From the NCBI RefSeq assembly GCF_016908495.1, contig NZ_JAFBDZ010000001.1, positions 1,302,001-1,366,000 on the forward strand: 64,000 nucleotides of DNA, given 5' to 3'. A program made the position numbers and the translations under genes. Shown piece after piece: positions 8,700 to 18,410 of this stretch. Numbering within the stretch: the first letter of the stretch is position 1; each line of letters begins with the position of its first letter. Origin of the DNA: Rossellomorea pakistanensis. Its GTDB lineage: Bacteria > Bacillota > Bacilli > Bacillales > Bacillaceae_B. The notes beneath the pieces are model-generated. The model had not been told where the DNA came from. It saw only the letters and a list, made by a program, of their open reading frames with translations, and did not search any database.

Positions 8700-10463
8700 A
8701 TGAAAGACAAGTTTATGCCGATTTTCTTCAGCATTGTTCTGATCTTATCAATCATTACTCCAATTAGTGATGTCACTAAAGTAAATGCCGAAGCACAGTC
8801 GGTTACGATTAAAACGGATGCCTTAAATGTCAGAAGTGGACCTGGCTTAAGCTATTCCATTATTTCTCAAGTCAACCGAAACGAGAACTTTAAGGTAACA
8901 GCAGTAGAAAATGATTGGATACAGATTGAACTGGACGTATTTACAAAAGGATGGGTAGCAGAATGGCTCGTTACAAGTGATGAACCCACTATTGAAACAG
9001 AGGATTCATCTAAAAACAAAGAGGGTCAGACTACAGTCTCTTCTTTAAGAATTAGAAGTGGTCCCGGTACAGCCAATAGCATCATCGCAGTCCTTGGAAA
9101 AGGAGATCATGTAAGCATTCTAGATCGAAAAGGTGAATGGTTAGAGATTTCTTCCGATAAGGGGAGTGGCTGGGTTCATAAAGACTATATCCAAACAAGG
9201 AAAAAGCAAATGAAAAAGGTTGATTCAACTCCTATCGAAAAAGTAGGAACCATCAGTACATCTGCGCTAAATGTAAGATCTGAACCCAGCCTTAACAGTT
9301 CCGTTATCGGTACTTTACAAAAGGGAGATACTGTAACAGTGTCAGCCAGTGTACCTGGTTGGTATCAAATCCAGTTTGGAAATAACGAAGCATGGATTAA
9401 TAATCAATATATCCAAATCAATCAAAATGGAGAGACAGGTGAGAACGTTGACTCGAGCTCTTCGTTGACAGGTAAAGTAACCGTAGAATCAGTCAATATA
9501 CGTTCTCAAGGATCCTTAAACGGCAAAGTTATTGCAAAAGCTTCCAAAGGGGATCGTTTCCAACTTTTAAAAAAAGAAAACAATTGGTACCAAGTGGAAT
9601 TAGCAGATGGACAAATGGGATGGATAGCCGGATGGTTGATTGAAAAGAATGTAGATTCTACCGTTAAAGAGGATGGTCAGTCAAAAGAATCCACCATTAA
9701 GATCCTTTATAATGGGACAAATATTAGAAGCGATGCAAATGTGAATGCATCTATTGTAAAACGAGCAAACTCAGGTGATGTGTTCTCCATTGTCTCAAGT
9801 ATATCTGATTGGTATGAAATTGATTTAGGAAATGGTCAAACTGGGTTCATTGCTGGATGGGTCGTATCGCTTAATAATAATCAATCTTCATCAGATTCAC
9901 CTTCCCCAACAAATCGAGACGGAACAATAGAGGGAAAAACCATTGTATTAGATCCAGGACACGGAGGGATTGACAGTGGGACAACCGGTTTTAGGGGAAC
10001 GTTGGAGAAACAGTTAACATTGAAAACTGCCGAGAACCTTTATTATAAGCTTAAACATGCTGGCGCCAATGTGATTTTAACACGGAATGACGATCGGTAT
10101 TTACATCTAAATTCAAGGGTGGAAATTTCCCATTCTAACAGTGCAGATGCTTTTATAAGTTTACATTATGATAGTATTAATGATTCATCCATCAACGGGT
10201 TTACCACTTATTACTACCATGACTATCAGAAAGAACTAGCAGTGGCCATGGATCAAAAACTTGGGGATACTTTAACTCTAAGAAATCGCGGAATAAAAAA
10301 GGGAGACTTCTTTGTGATTAGGGAAAACTCACAACCCTCCGTATTAATTGAATTAGGTTATCTTAGCAATCCTAACGAAGAAAGAACCGTTACATCCTCC
10401 CAATATCAAGATATGGCCGCCATTAGTTTGTATAATGGCATTACTTCGTATTTTGAAGAATAA
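8700..10463 (+). CDS. yrvJ: N-acetylmuramoyl-L-alanine amidase with five SH3b repeats (YrvJ-like)
   Basis: This is a secreted cell-wall hydrolase of 587 residues. A signal peptide covers about residues 1-30 (FMPIFFSIVLILSIITPIS). Five bacterial SH3 repeats follow, each with an (L/I)xxRS core: LNVRSGPG near 42, LRIRSGPG near 115, LNVRSEPS near 190, VNIRSQGS near 265 and TNIRSDAN near 340. The C-terminal Amidase_3 domain (about 410-587) has zinc-ligand motifs LDPGHGG, a glutamate in GTLEKQLT, SLHYDS, and the catalytic glutamate in LIELGYLSN. It cuts the MurNAc-L-Ala bond; the SH3 repeats presumably anchor it to the wall. The ribosome site is AGGTGGTG. It is a single plus-strand gene ended by its own terminator. 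Confidence 0.93.
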   Translation: MKDKFMPIFFSIVLILSIITPISDVTKVNAEAQSVTIKTDALNVRSGPGLSYSIISQVNRNENFKVTAVENDWIQIELDVFTKGWVAEWLVTSDEPTIETEDSSKNKEGQTTVSSLRIRSGPGTANSIIAVLGKGDHVSILDRKGEWLEISSDKGSGWVHKDYIQTRKKQMKKVDSTPIEKVGTISTSALNVRSEPSLNSSVIGTLQKGDTVTVSASVPGWYQIQFGNNEAWINNQYIQINQNGETGENVDSSSSLTGKVTVESVNIRSQGSLNGKVIAKASKGDRFQLLKKENNWYQVELADGQMGWIAGWLIEKNVDSTVKEDGQSKESTIKILYNGTNIRSDANVNASIVKRANSGDVFSIVSSISDWYEIDLGNGQTGFIAGWVVSLNNNQSSSDSPSPTNRDGTIEGKTIVLDPGHGGIDSGTTGFRGTLEKQLTLKTAENLYYKLKHAGANVILTRNDDRYLHLNSRVEISHSNSADAFISLHYDSINDSSINGFTTYYYHDYQKELAVAMDQKLGDTLTLRNRGIKKGDFFVIRENSQPSVLIELGYLSNPNEERTVTSSQYQDMAAISLYNGITSYFEE

Positions 10464-10470
10464 ATAACAA

Positions 10471-10506
10471 GAAAGGCTGACCATTTAGATCAGCCTTTCT
10501 TTATTT
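10471..10506 (+). terminator. intrinsic terminator of yrvJ
   Basis: A 10-base perfect stem, GAAAGGCTGA and TCAGCCTTTC (10471-10480 and 10490-10499), is followed by TTTATTTAT, 8 bases after the stop codon. Confidence 0.88.
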
Positions 10507-10509
10507 ATC

Positions 10510-10732
10510 GCTGCTTTCTATAAGATTGTTGTTTTATAAGAACATAAATTTTTGTGAAAAGGTTTTTTGGAGCGGAAGGTGCGAGACTCCTGCGGGAGAA
10601 GCGGCACAGGTAAGACTAAAGCAGGAACAAGGCGACGAGGAGGCTCACCGCCAGCCCCGCAGAAAGCGAGCATCCTATCGCTGCAACCAACTAACTCCTG
10701 TTCAAGTAACAACAATGTTTACGAAAACAGTC
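10510..10732 (+). repeat. family A palindromic intergenic repeat, copy 1
   Basis: This is one of three related elements (the others are at 13461-13686 and 40351-40560). The core carries TGCGAGACTCCTGCGGGA and AGCGAGCATCCT, with the two halves roughly self-complementary. The AT-rich ends form imperfect terminal inverted repeats: AAGATTGTTGTT on the left and AACAACAATGTTTACGAAAA on the right. The core is much richer in GC than its surroundings. The right end stops 4 bases before the dtd stop codon. Short open frames through it are not genes. Confidence 0.82.
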
Positions 10733-10736
10733 TTGT

Positions 10737-11177
10737 TTATTTACTTTCGACAATTAATGTAACTGGACCATCATTAATGAGCTGTACATCCATCATGCTT
10801 CCAAAAACACCCGTTTCGACTTTAACACCTTTTTCTTTAAGTAAGTTATTAAAATGATTATAAATGACTTCCGCATGGGAAGGCTTTGCAGCATTCATAA
10901 AGTTTGGTCTTCTTCCTTTTCTACAATCTCCATAGAGAGTAAATTGAGAGACCGATAATACCGAGCCTTTAACATCTACTAATGAGTGGTTCATTTTACC
11001 TTCTTCGTCTTCAAACACTCTTAAATTAACAATTTTGTCAGCTAGATATGCTGCATCTTTTTCACAATCTTCATGGGTAATTCCCACAAGAAGAACAAAG
11101 CCGAAGTCAATTTCTCCTGTAACTCTACCTTCAATCGTAACTGATGCTTTTTTACTTCTTTGTAGCACGACTTTCAT
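10737..11177 (-). CDS. dtd: D-aminoacyl-tRNA deacylase
   Basis: This 146-residue enzyme frees D-amino acids (and misacylated glycine) from tRNA. The family signatures are present: [18 protein letters not shown] in the middle (the SQFTLYGD motif) and near the C terminus [18 protein letters not shown], which holds the NxGPVT motif. The length is standard. The gene starts 13 bases after relA, so it is likely the distal gene of the relA operon, with a GGAGATTG ribosome site. No simple terminator follows; repeat copy 1 abuts the stop codon. Confidence 0.95.
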   Translation of the reverse strand: MKVVLQRSKKASVTIEGRVTGEIDFGFVLLVGITHEDCEKDAAYLADKIVNLRVFEDEEGKMNHSLVDVKGSVLSVSQFTLYGDCRKGRRPNFMNAAKPSHAEVIYNHFNNLLKEKGVKVETGVFGSMMDVQLINDGPVTLIVESK

Positions 11178-11190
11178 GAAAACAATCTCC

Positions 11191-13380
11191 TTAGTTCATT
11201 ATCCTTCTAACGGCATAAATATCTGATATTTGTTTAATCCTCTCCACAACCCTATGAAGATGAGAAATATTTTGAATCGAAATCGACATATTAATCGTTG
11301 CCATTTTATTCCGGTCGGATTTTCCACTAACAGCCGAAATATTCGTTTTTGTCTCGTTGACGGCTTGTAATACCTCATTCAATAATCCTCTACGATCATA
11401 ACCAGATATTTCAATGTCAACATTGTATTCTTTTCGATCATTTACATCACTTTCCCACTCTACGGGGATTAATCGTTGTTCGACAGCTTCTGATGTGACA
11501 TTTGTACAATCCGAACGATGAACAGAGACACCTCTACCTTTTGTGATAAAACCAACAATATTATCCCCCGGAACAGGATTGCAACAGCGGGATAAACGAA
11601 TGAGTAAATTATCTATTCCTTTAACCTGTACTCCTGCATCTCTTTTCCGTTTAGGTGGTTGAGCCTTTAAGTCTGACATAGTTTCTTCAAGAGATACTTC
11701 TTGATTTCGCAGCTTTCTTAATTTTTCAGTTAGACGAGTAGCAATTTGGGCAGCGGTAATCCCGTTATATCCTACTGCAGCATACATATCCTCTTCATTT
11801 GAAAAATTAAACTTTTCTGCGACTCTTTTCACATTTTCGTTTGTTAAAACTTCTTTAAGCTCAAACTCAAGGTTTTTAATTTCTTTTTCAACCTGTTCTC
11901 GACCTTTTTCAATATTTTCTTCTTTTTGCTGTTTCTTAAAGAATTGTTTAATTTTGTTCTTTGCTTGAGAGGTCTGAGCAAGCTTAAGCCAATCTTTACT
12001 TGGACCATATGAATGCTTTGATGTCATAATTTCAACAATGTCACCGGTTTTTAAACGATAATCTAGCGTGACCATTTTTCCATTCACTTTGGCACCGATC
12101 GTTTTGTTTCCAATCTCAGAGTGAATTCGATACGAGAAATCTATCGGAACCGAGCCTGATGGTAGCTCGATGACATCACCCTTAGGTGTAAATACAAAAA
12201 CCATATCAGAAAACAAATCAATTTTTAACGATTCCATGAATTCTTCTGCATTCGCAGAATCATTTTGGTACTCTAGTATTTCACGGAACCATGAAAGTTT
12301 CTTTTCGAATGTTGCTTTTTCATTTACTGGAATTCCTTCTTTATAAGCCCAATGGGCGGCAACACCATATTCGGCGATTTCATGCATTTCATTTGTTCTG
12401 ATTTGAACCTCTAAAGGATCACCCTTAGGACCTATTACCGTGGTATGAAGGGATTGATACATATTTGGTTTAGGCATGGCAATATAATCTTTAAAACGAC
12501 CAGGCATTGGTTTCCAACATGTATGAATAATCCCTAATACAGCATAACAATCTTTAATACTATCTACTAAAACCCTTACAGCAAGGAGATCATAGATTTC
12601 ATTAAATTGTTTGTTTTGGAGAGCCATTTTTCGATAAATACTATAAATATGTTTTGGACGACCTGATAATTCAGCAGTAATCTTTACATCTTCTAAACGA
12701 TCATTTACCTCTTGCACGACTTCCTCAAGATATTGCTCACGCTCAGCCCGTTTCTTTTTCATTAAATTTACAATTCGGTAATACTGCTGTGGGTTTAAAT
12801 AGCGTAATGAAGTATCCTCAAGCTCCCACTTAATTTTAGAGATCCCTAATCTATGAGCTAATGGAGCAAATATTTCTAGTGTTTCATTAGAAATCCGCCT
12901 TTGCTTTTCATTCGGTAAATGTTTTAATGTTCTCATATTATGAAGGCGGTCCGCCAATTTAATTAGGATCACGCGGATATCCTGTGCCATTGCTACAAAC
13001 ATTTTTCTATGATTTTCAGCTTGTTGTTCTTCTTGGGATTTATATTTAATCTTTCCGAGCTTTGTCACCCCATCAACAAGCATCGCGACTTCATCATTGA
13101 ATGCTTCCTTAATATCTTCAAGGGTACAATTTGTATCTTCTACTACATCATGTAAAAAACCTGCTGCTACTGTAGAAGGATCCATTTCCAAATCGGCTAA
13201 GATTCCCGCTACTTGTATAGGATGAATGATGTAAGGTTCCCCTGACTTCCTATATTGTTCTTTATGAGCTTCTTTTGCAAACTCATAGGCTTTTTGAACA
13301 AGAAGGACATGTTCAACATTTAAATATTCTTTTGTTCTATTTACAACTTGTTCAGGAGTCAACACTTGATCCTTCGCCAT
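11191..13380 (-). CDS. relA: bifunctional (p)ppGpp synthetase/hydrolase RelA/SpoT
   Basis: This is the stringent-response enzyme, 729 residues from the ATG at 13378-13380 ([13 protein letters not shown]). A GTG four codons upstream lies inside the AAAGGTG ribosome site and is rejected. The HD hydrolase domain (about 45-150) has HDVVEDT, so hydrolase activity should be intact. The synthetase domain follows, with [13 protein letters not shown]. The TGS domain is near 390-450 ([17 protein letters not shown]). A zinc-finger/helical region with [12 protein letters not shown] and a C-terminal ACT domain ([18 protein letters not shown]) complete the long Rel layout. It is followed by dtd. Confidence 0.96.
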   Translation of the reverse strand: MAKDQVLTPEQVVNRTKEYLNVEHVLLVQKAYEFAKEAHKEQYRKSGEPYIIHPIQVAGILADLEMDPSTVAAGFLHDVVEDTNCTLEDIKEAFNDEVAMLVDGVTKLGKIKYKSQEEQQAENHRKMFVAMAQDIRVILIKLADRLHNMRTLKHLPNEKQRRISNETLEIFAPLAHRLGISKIKWELEDTSLRYLNPQQYYRIVNLMKKKRAEREQYLEEVVQEVNDRLEDVKITAELSGRPKHIYSIYRKMALQNKQFNEIYDLLAVRVLVDSIKDCYAVLGIIHTCWKPMPGRFKDYIAMPKPNMYQSLHTTVIGPKGDPLEVQIRTNEMHEIAEYGVAAHWAYKEGIPVNEKATFEKKLSWFREILEYQNDSANAEEFMESLKIDLFSDMVFVFTPKGDVIELPSGSVPIDFSYRIHSEIGNKTIGAKVNGKMVTLDYRLKTGDIVEIMTSKHSYGPSKDWLKLAQTSQAKNKIKQFFKKQQKEENIEKGREQVEKEIKNLEFELKEVLTNENVKRVAEKFNFSNEEDMYAAVGYNGITAAQIATRLTEKLRKLRNQEVSLEETMSDLKAQPPKRKRDAGVQVKGIDNLLIRLSRCCNPVPGDNIVGFITKGRGVSVHRSDCTNVTSEAVEQRLIPVEWESDVNDRKEYNVDIEISGYDRRGLLNEVLQAVNETKTNISAVSGKSDRNKMATINMSISIQNISHLHRVVERIKQISDIYAVRRIMN

Positions 13381-13460
13381 AAGCAGAATCACCTTTACTC
13401 TATAATTATGTTTTTATATTATTTAACTACCTTTATCTGATCTTATACTATTTTTACGAA

Positions 13461-13686
13461 GACTGCTTTCGTAAAAATTGATGTTATTTGAAAAAGAGTT
13501 AGTTGGTTGCAGCGAAAGGATGCTCACTTTCCGCAGGGCGGGCGGTGAGCCGCCTCGTCGCATGGCTTCTGCCTAAGTCTCACCTGTCCCGCTGCCCCCG
13601 CAGGAGTCTCGCACCTGCAGCGAAGACCAACCTTTTTAAAAAAATTTATTGTTCTTAAAAAAACAACAAACTTTTAGAAAATAGCC
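13461..13686 (-). repeat. family A palindromic intergenic repeat, copy 2
   Basis: Read on the minus strand it starts with TTTTCTAAAAGTTTGTTG and AAAGGTTGGTCTTCGCTGCA. It continues through GGTGCGAGACTCCTGCGGG and GCGACGAGGCGGCTCACCGC, and ends CAACCAACTAACTC followed by the other inverted terminal motif. The orientation is opposite to copy 1. It fills much of the gap between apt and relA. Confidence 0.82.
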
Positions 13687-13922
13687 TTTACGAAAGAAAA
13701 TAGAATAAATTATCTTTACAATAAAATTTTTTACGATTGTTACTATTATCAAAAAAAAAAGTGAATATGTAAAGCATTAGAATAGAATTCATACAAAATA
13801 TGATGAATTTTGTCGAATTTTAATTACGTTTGATCCAGCTTTATATAGGCTGCAGAAGTATTCCCCATCCTCCAACTCCCTTTAAATCCAATAATATCCA
13901 ACATGAACTTTTCTTCAAAATT
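13687..13922. other. AT-rich intergenic region between apt and relA
   Basis: No open frame here looks coding. A TTTGTCGAA match to the core Spo0A box lies at about 13809-13817. The relA promoter probably lies between here and 13381 (part of that stretch is repeat copy 2), but I could not identify a convincing -35/-10 pair. Confidence 0.35.
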
Positions 13923-13951
13923 AACAAAAGAGCACTCATACTTGAGCGCTC
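13923..13951 (-). terminator. intrinsic terminator of apt
   Basis: The minus-strand hairpin GAGCGCTCA and TGAGTGCTC (13943-13951 and 13930-13938, loop AGTA) is followed by TTTTGTTAA, just after the apt stop codon. Confidence 0.82.
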
Positions 13952-13964
13952 GTCTATGCTGTCA

Positions 13965-14477
13965 TTAGTATTGCATTAATGTAAGGATATCGTAGCCATC
14001 TAATTTATCACGGCCATCTAGATAAGTGAGTTCAATAAGGAAAGCTATTCCTGCCACAACTCCACCAAGCTCTTCCACCAGCTTAATGGTCGCTTCAATC
14101 GTACCGCCGGTAGCAAGGAGATCATCTGTGATCAGAACTCGTTGACCAGGTTTAATCGCATCTTTATGGATAGTAAGAGCATCTTTTCCGTACTCTAATC
14201 CATATTCAACTTTTACTGTTTCACGAGGAAGTTTCCCTGGCTTACGTACGGGTGCAAATCCTACCCCAAGAGCATATGCGACAGGACATCCGATAATAAA
14301 CCCACGTGCTTCCGGACCAACGATAAGATCTATCTCTTTTTCTTTTGCATATTCAACAATCTGATCGGTTGCATATCTATAAGCATCACCATTATCCATT
14401 AGAGTGGTGATATCTTTAAATTTAATTCCTTCTTTAGGCCAATTTTCAACAATAGTGATATATTGTTTTAAGTCCAT
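13965..14477 (-). CDS. apt: adenine phosphoribosyltransferase
   Basis: This 170-residue purine salvage enzyme makes AMP from adenine and PRPP. The PRPP-binding motif [16 protein letters not shown] lies at about residues 115-130. The upstream loop [18 protein letters not shown] and the N-terminal [12 protein letters not shown] are typical. It starts 16 bases after recJ, with a GAGGAAG ribosome site, and is followed by its own terminator. The recJ-apt-relA order is conserved in Bacillus. Confidence 0.97.
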   Translation of the reverse strand: MDLKQYITIVENWPKEGIKFKDITTLMDNGDAYRYATDQIVEYAKEKEIDLIVGPEARGFIIGCPVAYALGVGFAPVRKPGKLPRETVKVEYGLEYGKDALTIHKDAIKPGQRVLITDDLLATGGTIEATIKLVEELGGVVAGIAFLIELTYLDGRDKLDGYDILTLMQY

Positions 14478-14492
14478 TATTCTGCTTCCTCC

Positions 14493-16838
14493 TCATACTT
14501 TGCAGACAACATTCGTTCTTTTTTCGAACCAGGCTTTTAACTCCTGATAAGAAGAATACAATAATTCATTTTCTAACGTAAATTGCCTTTGCTTTTGACA
14601 ATAAGTTGAAGACTCTTCAAAGTCTCGCTTTACCTTAACTGGATTTAAGGAAATAAGTCCATTGTTTATTGTAACAAAATCTAATTCAAAAAACACCTGT
14701 GACATAAAATCAATTGTTTCTCTAGTCCAGCCTCGATGTTTTGCCAAGTCGTTTCCATACTTATTTAAGTTAAAAGTTTCACGTTTTGCTAAAAATCCAT
14801 AATACCACTTAAAATGATCCCTCGTAGGAAACGTACTAAAGAAGTGATCATTCTGTTGATAAAAATGGGCATAGATTCTATCTGGCTGAGATTGATCTAA
14901 TAATGCATGCAAATATTCACTATTACTTGGTAAGTCAATAAGGATTAAATGACAGCCCTTAATGTCTGCTTGTTTGGAATCATCTATACTTTGAATCAAC
15001 AAAACTTCTTCTTCTGGAGGCTGTAAGCCAAGGACAGCAAGAGTGTTTGGCTGAAATACAACAAATTTCCTGTTCACAGCAGGTACCTGTTCAAGCCATT
15101 TGCTTCTACTTTTTAATCCTCTAACATCAAACAGCTGCCAGTGATTAACTTCTACATCCTGAAGAAAAATCTGTGGCTTTCGGATATTATTCCATTCATT
15201 TATAGCCAATTCTCCAATAACGGACACATTTGCATGTGGTGAGATATGATGAGCAATCTCCCCCATTCCAAAGCCTACACCATCCAGCTGATTCCCTTCA
15301 TCATCGAGTGTAATTTTAAGATGGTTTTGATTACTACCAATTTTCCTCAAATTAGAAAGTGTAACATTTTCAATAGTAAGTTTCGGTTTTGGGTTATTCA
15401 TTCCAAACGGAGCTAATAATTGTAACTGCTCAATCGAGGTAACATCAACTTCGTTTAGCTCTACTTTAGCATCTAAAAGCGTAACGGGAATAAAATCTTC
15501 TGCTGTCAATTGATCTTGGGCCAATTGATTTAACCTATTTCTTAATTCATCTACATCTTCCAGTCCAAGAGTCATTCCCGCGGCCATCGGGTGTCCACCA
15601 AAGTGGGGGAGGATTTCCCTGCAAGTAGAAAGATTTTTAAAAAGATCAAACCCTAAAATGCTACGAGCTGAGCCTTTAGCGATTCCTTTTTCAGAATCAT
15701 AGCTTAATACTATTGTCGGCCGATAAAATTTCTCTACTAATCTTGATGCTACAATTCCGACAACACCCGAGTTCCAACCTTCTTTTCCAATAATCAAAAC
15801 AGAGTGATCTGAGGGAGGGTAATATCGCTCCACCATTTCTACCGCTTCCTCTGTCATTTTGCTAACGATTGATTGTCTTTCTTTATTTATTGAATCAATT
15901 TCTACTGCAAGAGCATTTGCTTCTTCCTTGTCTTCTGTCATAAGTAAATCCACTGCTGGATCTGCGTCCCCTAGTCTTCCGATTGCATTAATTCTAGGCG
16001 CAATAGCAAACCCTACCGTTTCTTCTGTGATGTCCTTTAAAGCACTTCCAGCTATTTTACAGAGGGCAATAATTCCTAGTCTTTTAGTGGTTCGAAGCTT
16101 ACGTAACCCTCTTTTGGCAATTGCACGATTTTCTCCAATAAGTGGGACAAGATCTGCAATCGTACCAATTGCTACAACATCCAATAAATGTTCTGGTACA
16201 TGTCCGTATAGTGCATGAGCCACTTTAAACGCTACTCCAACACCTGCTAAGTGTGGAAAGGGGTATGTAGTTCCTTCCATTTTCGGGTGGATGATAGCAA
16301 GAGCCTCAGGCAGTTCTGGTCCGGGTTCGTGATGGTCTGTAATGATCAAATCGATCCCAAGTGTTTTTGCAAGTCTAGCTTCACTTAAAGCGGCAATTCC
16401 CGTATCCACTGTGATAATAAGAGAAAAACCTTGATCCTTGGCTAACCGAAAAGATTCTTCATTTGGTCCATATCCTTCTGTAAACCGATTAGGAATATAA
16501 AAATGGGCATCTGCCCCTAAATCCTTTAATACCTGTAGCATAACGGTTGTCGAGCTCACACCATCGGCATCATAATCCCCAAATACAAGGATAGATTCTT
16601 TGTTTTCTATTGCTTGCCGTATTCGATTAATCGCTATTTTCATATCCTTTAATAAAAAGGGATCATGAAATGGGTCGCTTTTGTCAAATAAAAAATCCCG
16701 GGCTTGTTCGACATCATTCAACTCTCGATTCATTAATAACTTTGCAACAAGCGAGGGAATATTTAATTCTCTTACATATCGTTCTATCAATTCTTCATCA
16801 TAGGTTGGAATAATCCAACGTGTTCTTGACTTTAACAT
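14493..16838 (-). CDS. recJ: single-stranded-DNA-specific exonuclease RecJ
   Basis: This 5'-3' single-strand exonuclease acts in recombination and mismatch/base-excision repair. It has 781 residues, long as in Bacillus homologues. DHH-family motifs are present: VFGDYDADGVSSTT near residue 80, TVDTGI, TDHHEPG near 165 and HPKMEGTTYPF. DHHA1 has FGGHPMAAGM near 410. It is followed by an OB-fold region and a Bacillus-type C-terminal extension. It lies between a lapA-like gene with its own terminator and apt. Confidence 0.95.
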   Translation of the reverse strand: MLKSRTRWIIPTYDEELIERYVRELNIPSLVAKLLMNRELNDVEQARDFLFDKSDPFHDPFLLKDMKIAINRIRQAIENKESILVFGDYDADGVSSTTVMLQVLKDLGADAHFYIPNRFTEGYGPNEESFRLAKDQGFSLIITVDTGIAALSEARLAKTLGIDLIITDHHEPGPELPEALAIIHPKMEGTTYPFPHLAGVGVAFKVAHALYGHVPEHLLDVVAIGTIADLVPLIGENRAIAKRGLRKLRTTKRLGIIALCKIAGSALKDITEETVGFAIAPRINAIGRLGDADPAVDLLMTEDKEEANALAVEIDSINKERQSIVSKMTEEAVEMVERYYPPSDHSVLIIGKEGWNSGVVGIVASRLVEKFYRPTIVLSYDSEKGIAKGSARSILGFDLFKNLSTCREILPHFGGHPMAAGMTLGLEDVDELRNRLNQLAQDQLTAEDFIPVTLLDAKVELNEVDVTSIEQLQLLAPFGMNNPKPKLTIENVTLSNLRKIGSNQNHLKITLDDEGNQLDGVGFGMGEIAHHISPHANVSVIGELAINEWNNIRKPQIFLQDVEVNHWQLFDVRGLKSRSKWLEQVPAVNRKFVVFQPNTLAVLGLQPPEEEVLLIQSIDDSKQADIKGCHLILIDLPSNSEYLHALLDQSQPDRIYAHFYQQNDHFFSTFPTRDHFKWYYGFLAKRETFNLNKYGNDLAKHRGWTRETIDFMSQVFFELDFVTINNGLISLNPVKVKRDFEESSTYCQKQRQFTLENELLYSSYQELKAWFEKRTNVVCKV

Positions 16839-16917
16839 AACGCTTCACTCCTAGCCACCCCTATTATACAAAAGAATGAGCATATTCACCACTAGGAATC
16901 GTTTAGAAAGGAAGCAC

Positions 16918-16975
16918 AAAAAATGGGTGACCTATTAGAATGATCGTTGGCATCGAATCCCTATATAAGTCACCC
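16918..16975 (-). terminator. terminator downstream of the LapA-like gene
   Basis: On the minus strand GGGTGAC (16969-16975) pairs with GTCACCC (16925-16931). Flanking bases extend the stem, and the hairpin is followed by ATTTTTTG. The loop is long (about 37 bases), so it may include an inner structure. Confidence 0.65.
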
Positions 16976-16990
16976 TATTATTTAATTCAT

Positions 16991-17326
16991 TTATTCTCCC
17001 ATTCCATCTGGAGCAGTTTTTTTAAGAGGTTCCTTGTTCTCAGGTGTTTTATCCTTCACTTGTAATTGGTTCATTTCACTCCGGAGCAATGCATTCTCTT
17101 TTTCTAAAGCTTTCACTTTTCTTTGAATGACGTAGAGACGCATAAGTCCTACGGATCCAATAATAGTACCTCCCATTAAGACAGACCCGATTATGACAAG
17201 AATAAGCGGCCACTGAGATGTACCAAATAGATAATTGACTGTAACGGGATCAACATTTATGACGGCAAAAATCGCTACAATTAAAGCAAAAATAAGTCCT
17301 AATAAAAACGTCCATTGAAATTTCAA
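16991..17326 (-). CDS. lapA: LapA-family (DUF1049) membrane protein, YrvD-like
   Basis: This is a 111-residue protein with two transmembrane helices near the N terminus (about 5-25, LLGLIFALIVAIFAVINVDP; and 38-60, WPLILVIIGSVLMGGTIIG). A coiled-coil-like charged segment follows (VIQRKVKALEKENALLRSEMNQL), then a hydrophilic tail. This is the lipopolysaccharide-assembly-protein-A domain layout; in Gram-positives the function is not known. It starts at TTG behind GAGGAGG. The position before recJ matches yrvD in B. subtilis. Confidence 0.75.
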   Translation of the reverse strand: MKFQWTFLLGLIFALIVAIFAVINVDPVTVNYLFGTSQWPLILVIIGSVLMGGTIIGSVGLMRLYVIQRKVKALEKENALLRSEMNQLQVKDKTPENKEPLKKTAPDGMGE

Positions 17327-17349
17327 TTCTCTTCCTCCTCAACAACACC

Positions 17350-18273
17350 TTATTCGTTCAAATCAACATCCGATTCTTTTTCATCTCGATTATAAGGGTT
17401 AATATGAACAAAAACATCCTGAACATTGTCTTCTTCTAATAGTTTCTCTTTTACTCTTTTCCCTACTCTATGCCCTTCTTCTACAGTAATATGAGGATCT
17501 ACACTAATTTTCAAATCAATGATGACATAATGACCATGTTCTCTTGCATGCAATTCATCTAGCTCTAATACACCCGGAACTGCTTTGATTATTTCTTTAA
17601 GCTCTATTGTATCTTCATCATGAAGCACATGGTCTAATGTATTGTGAATGGATTCCTTTCCCAATGTCCAAGCGATTTTCAATATAAACAACGCTACAAT
17701 TAATCCTGCAGCTGGATCCCCATATACCAGCCAATCAATATCAAAGTAACCTCCAAGCATAGATGAACCAATACCAAATAAGGCAGCAAGCGAAGAAAAT
17801 ACATCTGAACGATGCTCGTGGGCATTCACAATGAGAGCATCACTATTTAACTTCTTACCCAAACGATACTTATATTGAAACATTGCTTCCTTCACAATGA
17901 TGGAGAACGTAACAGCATAAATGGCAATCGATGATGGAGGAGATATAGGTTTAAAGAATGATTCAATGGCAGATTTCCCAATTTCAATCCCGACTAAAAA
18001 TAATAAGACCGCAACAATAATCGCAGCAATAGACTCTGCCTTCCCATGTCCATAGGGGTGATCTTCATCGGGAGGCTGCTTGGCTGCCTTTAATCCAATG
18101 TAAACAGCCAATGATCCTACTACATCTGAAGCTGAATGAACAGCATCAGCAATAAGTGCCCTACTATTCCCTACGACACCTGCCCACCATTTGATTAGAG
18201 CTAAAATAATATTACCGATCACTCCGACTAATGCGGCAAACTCCGCCTTCTTAAAACGATCCTCATGACTCAT
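17350..18273 (-). CDS. cation diffusion facilitator family transporter
   Basis: This is a proton-coupled divalent metal efflux pump (Zn, Fe, Mn or Co), 307 residues from the ATG at 18271-18273, behind AAAGGAGGAG. Six transmembrane helices hold the metal-site motifs DAVHSASDVVGS in helix 2 and NAHEHRSDVFSS in helix 5. The cytoplasmic C-terminal domain follows with HAREHGHYVIIDLKISVDP, typical of the FieF/YiiP group. Metal specificity cannot be told from sequence alone. Relatives of secDF-lapA-recJ in B. subtilis do not, as I recall, have this gene here, so it may be a local insertion. Confidence 0.88.
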   Translation of the reverse strand: MSHEDRFKKAEFAALVGVIGNIILALIKWWAGVVGNSRALIADAVHSASDVVGSLAVYIGLKAAKQPPDEDHPYGHGKAESIAAIIVAVLLFLVGIEIGKSAIESFFKPISPPSSIAIYAVTFSIIVKEAMFQYKYRLGKKLNSDALIVNAHEHRSDVFSSLAALFGIGSSMLGGYFDIDWLVYGDPAAGLIVALFILKIAWTLGKESIHNTLDHVLHDEDTIELKEIIKAVPGVLELDELHAREHGHYVIIDLKISVDPHITVEEGHRVGKRVKEKLLEEDNVQDVFVHINPYNRDEKESDVDLNE

Positions 18274-18360
18274 CCATTCTCCTCCTTTCACTTTTTCTTA
18301 TTCTATCCGAAGCATTCAGAAAAAAACGTCAATGCTTGGCATAAATCAGCAACACGAAAA

Positions 18361-18403
18361 GAAGGACTAACTCTAGAACTTTATGTTCCAATATTAGTCC
18401 TTC
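18361..18403 (-). terminator. terminator of secDF
   Basis: The minus-strand arms AAGGACTAA and TTAGTCCTT (18394-18402 and 18362-18370) enclose an inner hairpin (GGAACATAAAGTTC). They are followed by CTTTTCG, 8 bases after the secDF stop codon. Confidence 0.75.
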
Positions 18404-18410
18404 CTCTTAT

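Noticed and set aside
10567-10857. Open frame of 96 codons (VRDSCGRSGTGK...) through repeat copy A1, and similar frames in copy A3
   Set aside because: The frame is a by-product of the GC-rich repeat, with no ribosome site, and it runs into the antisense of dtd. Similar spurious peptides arise wherever this repeat occurs.
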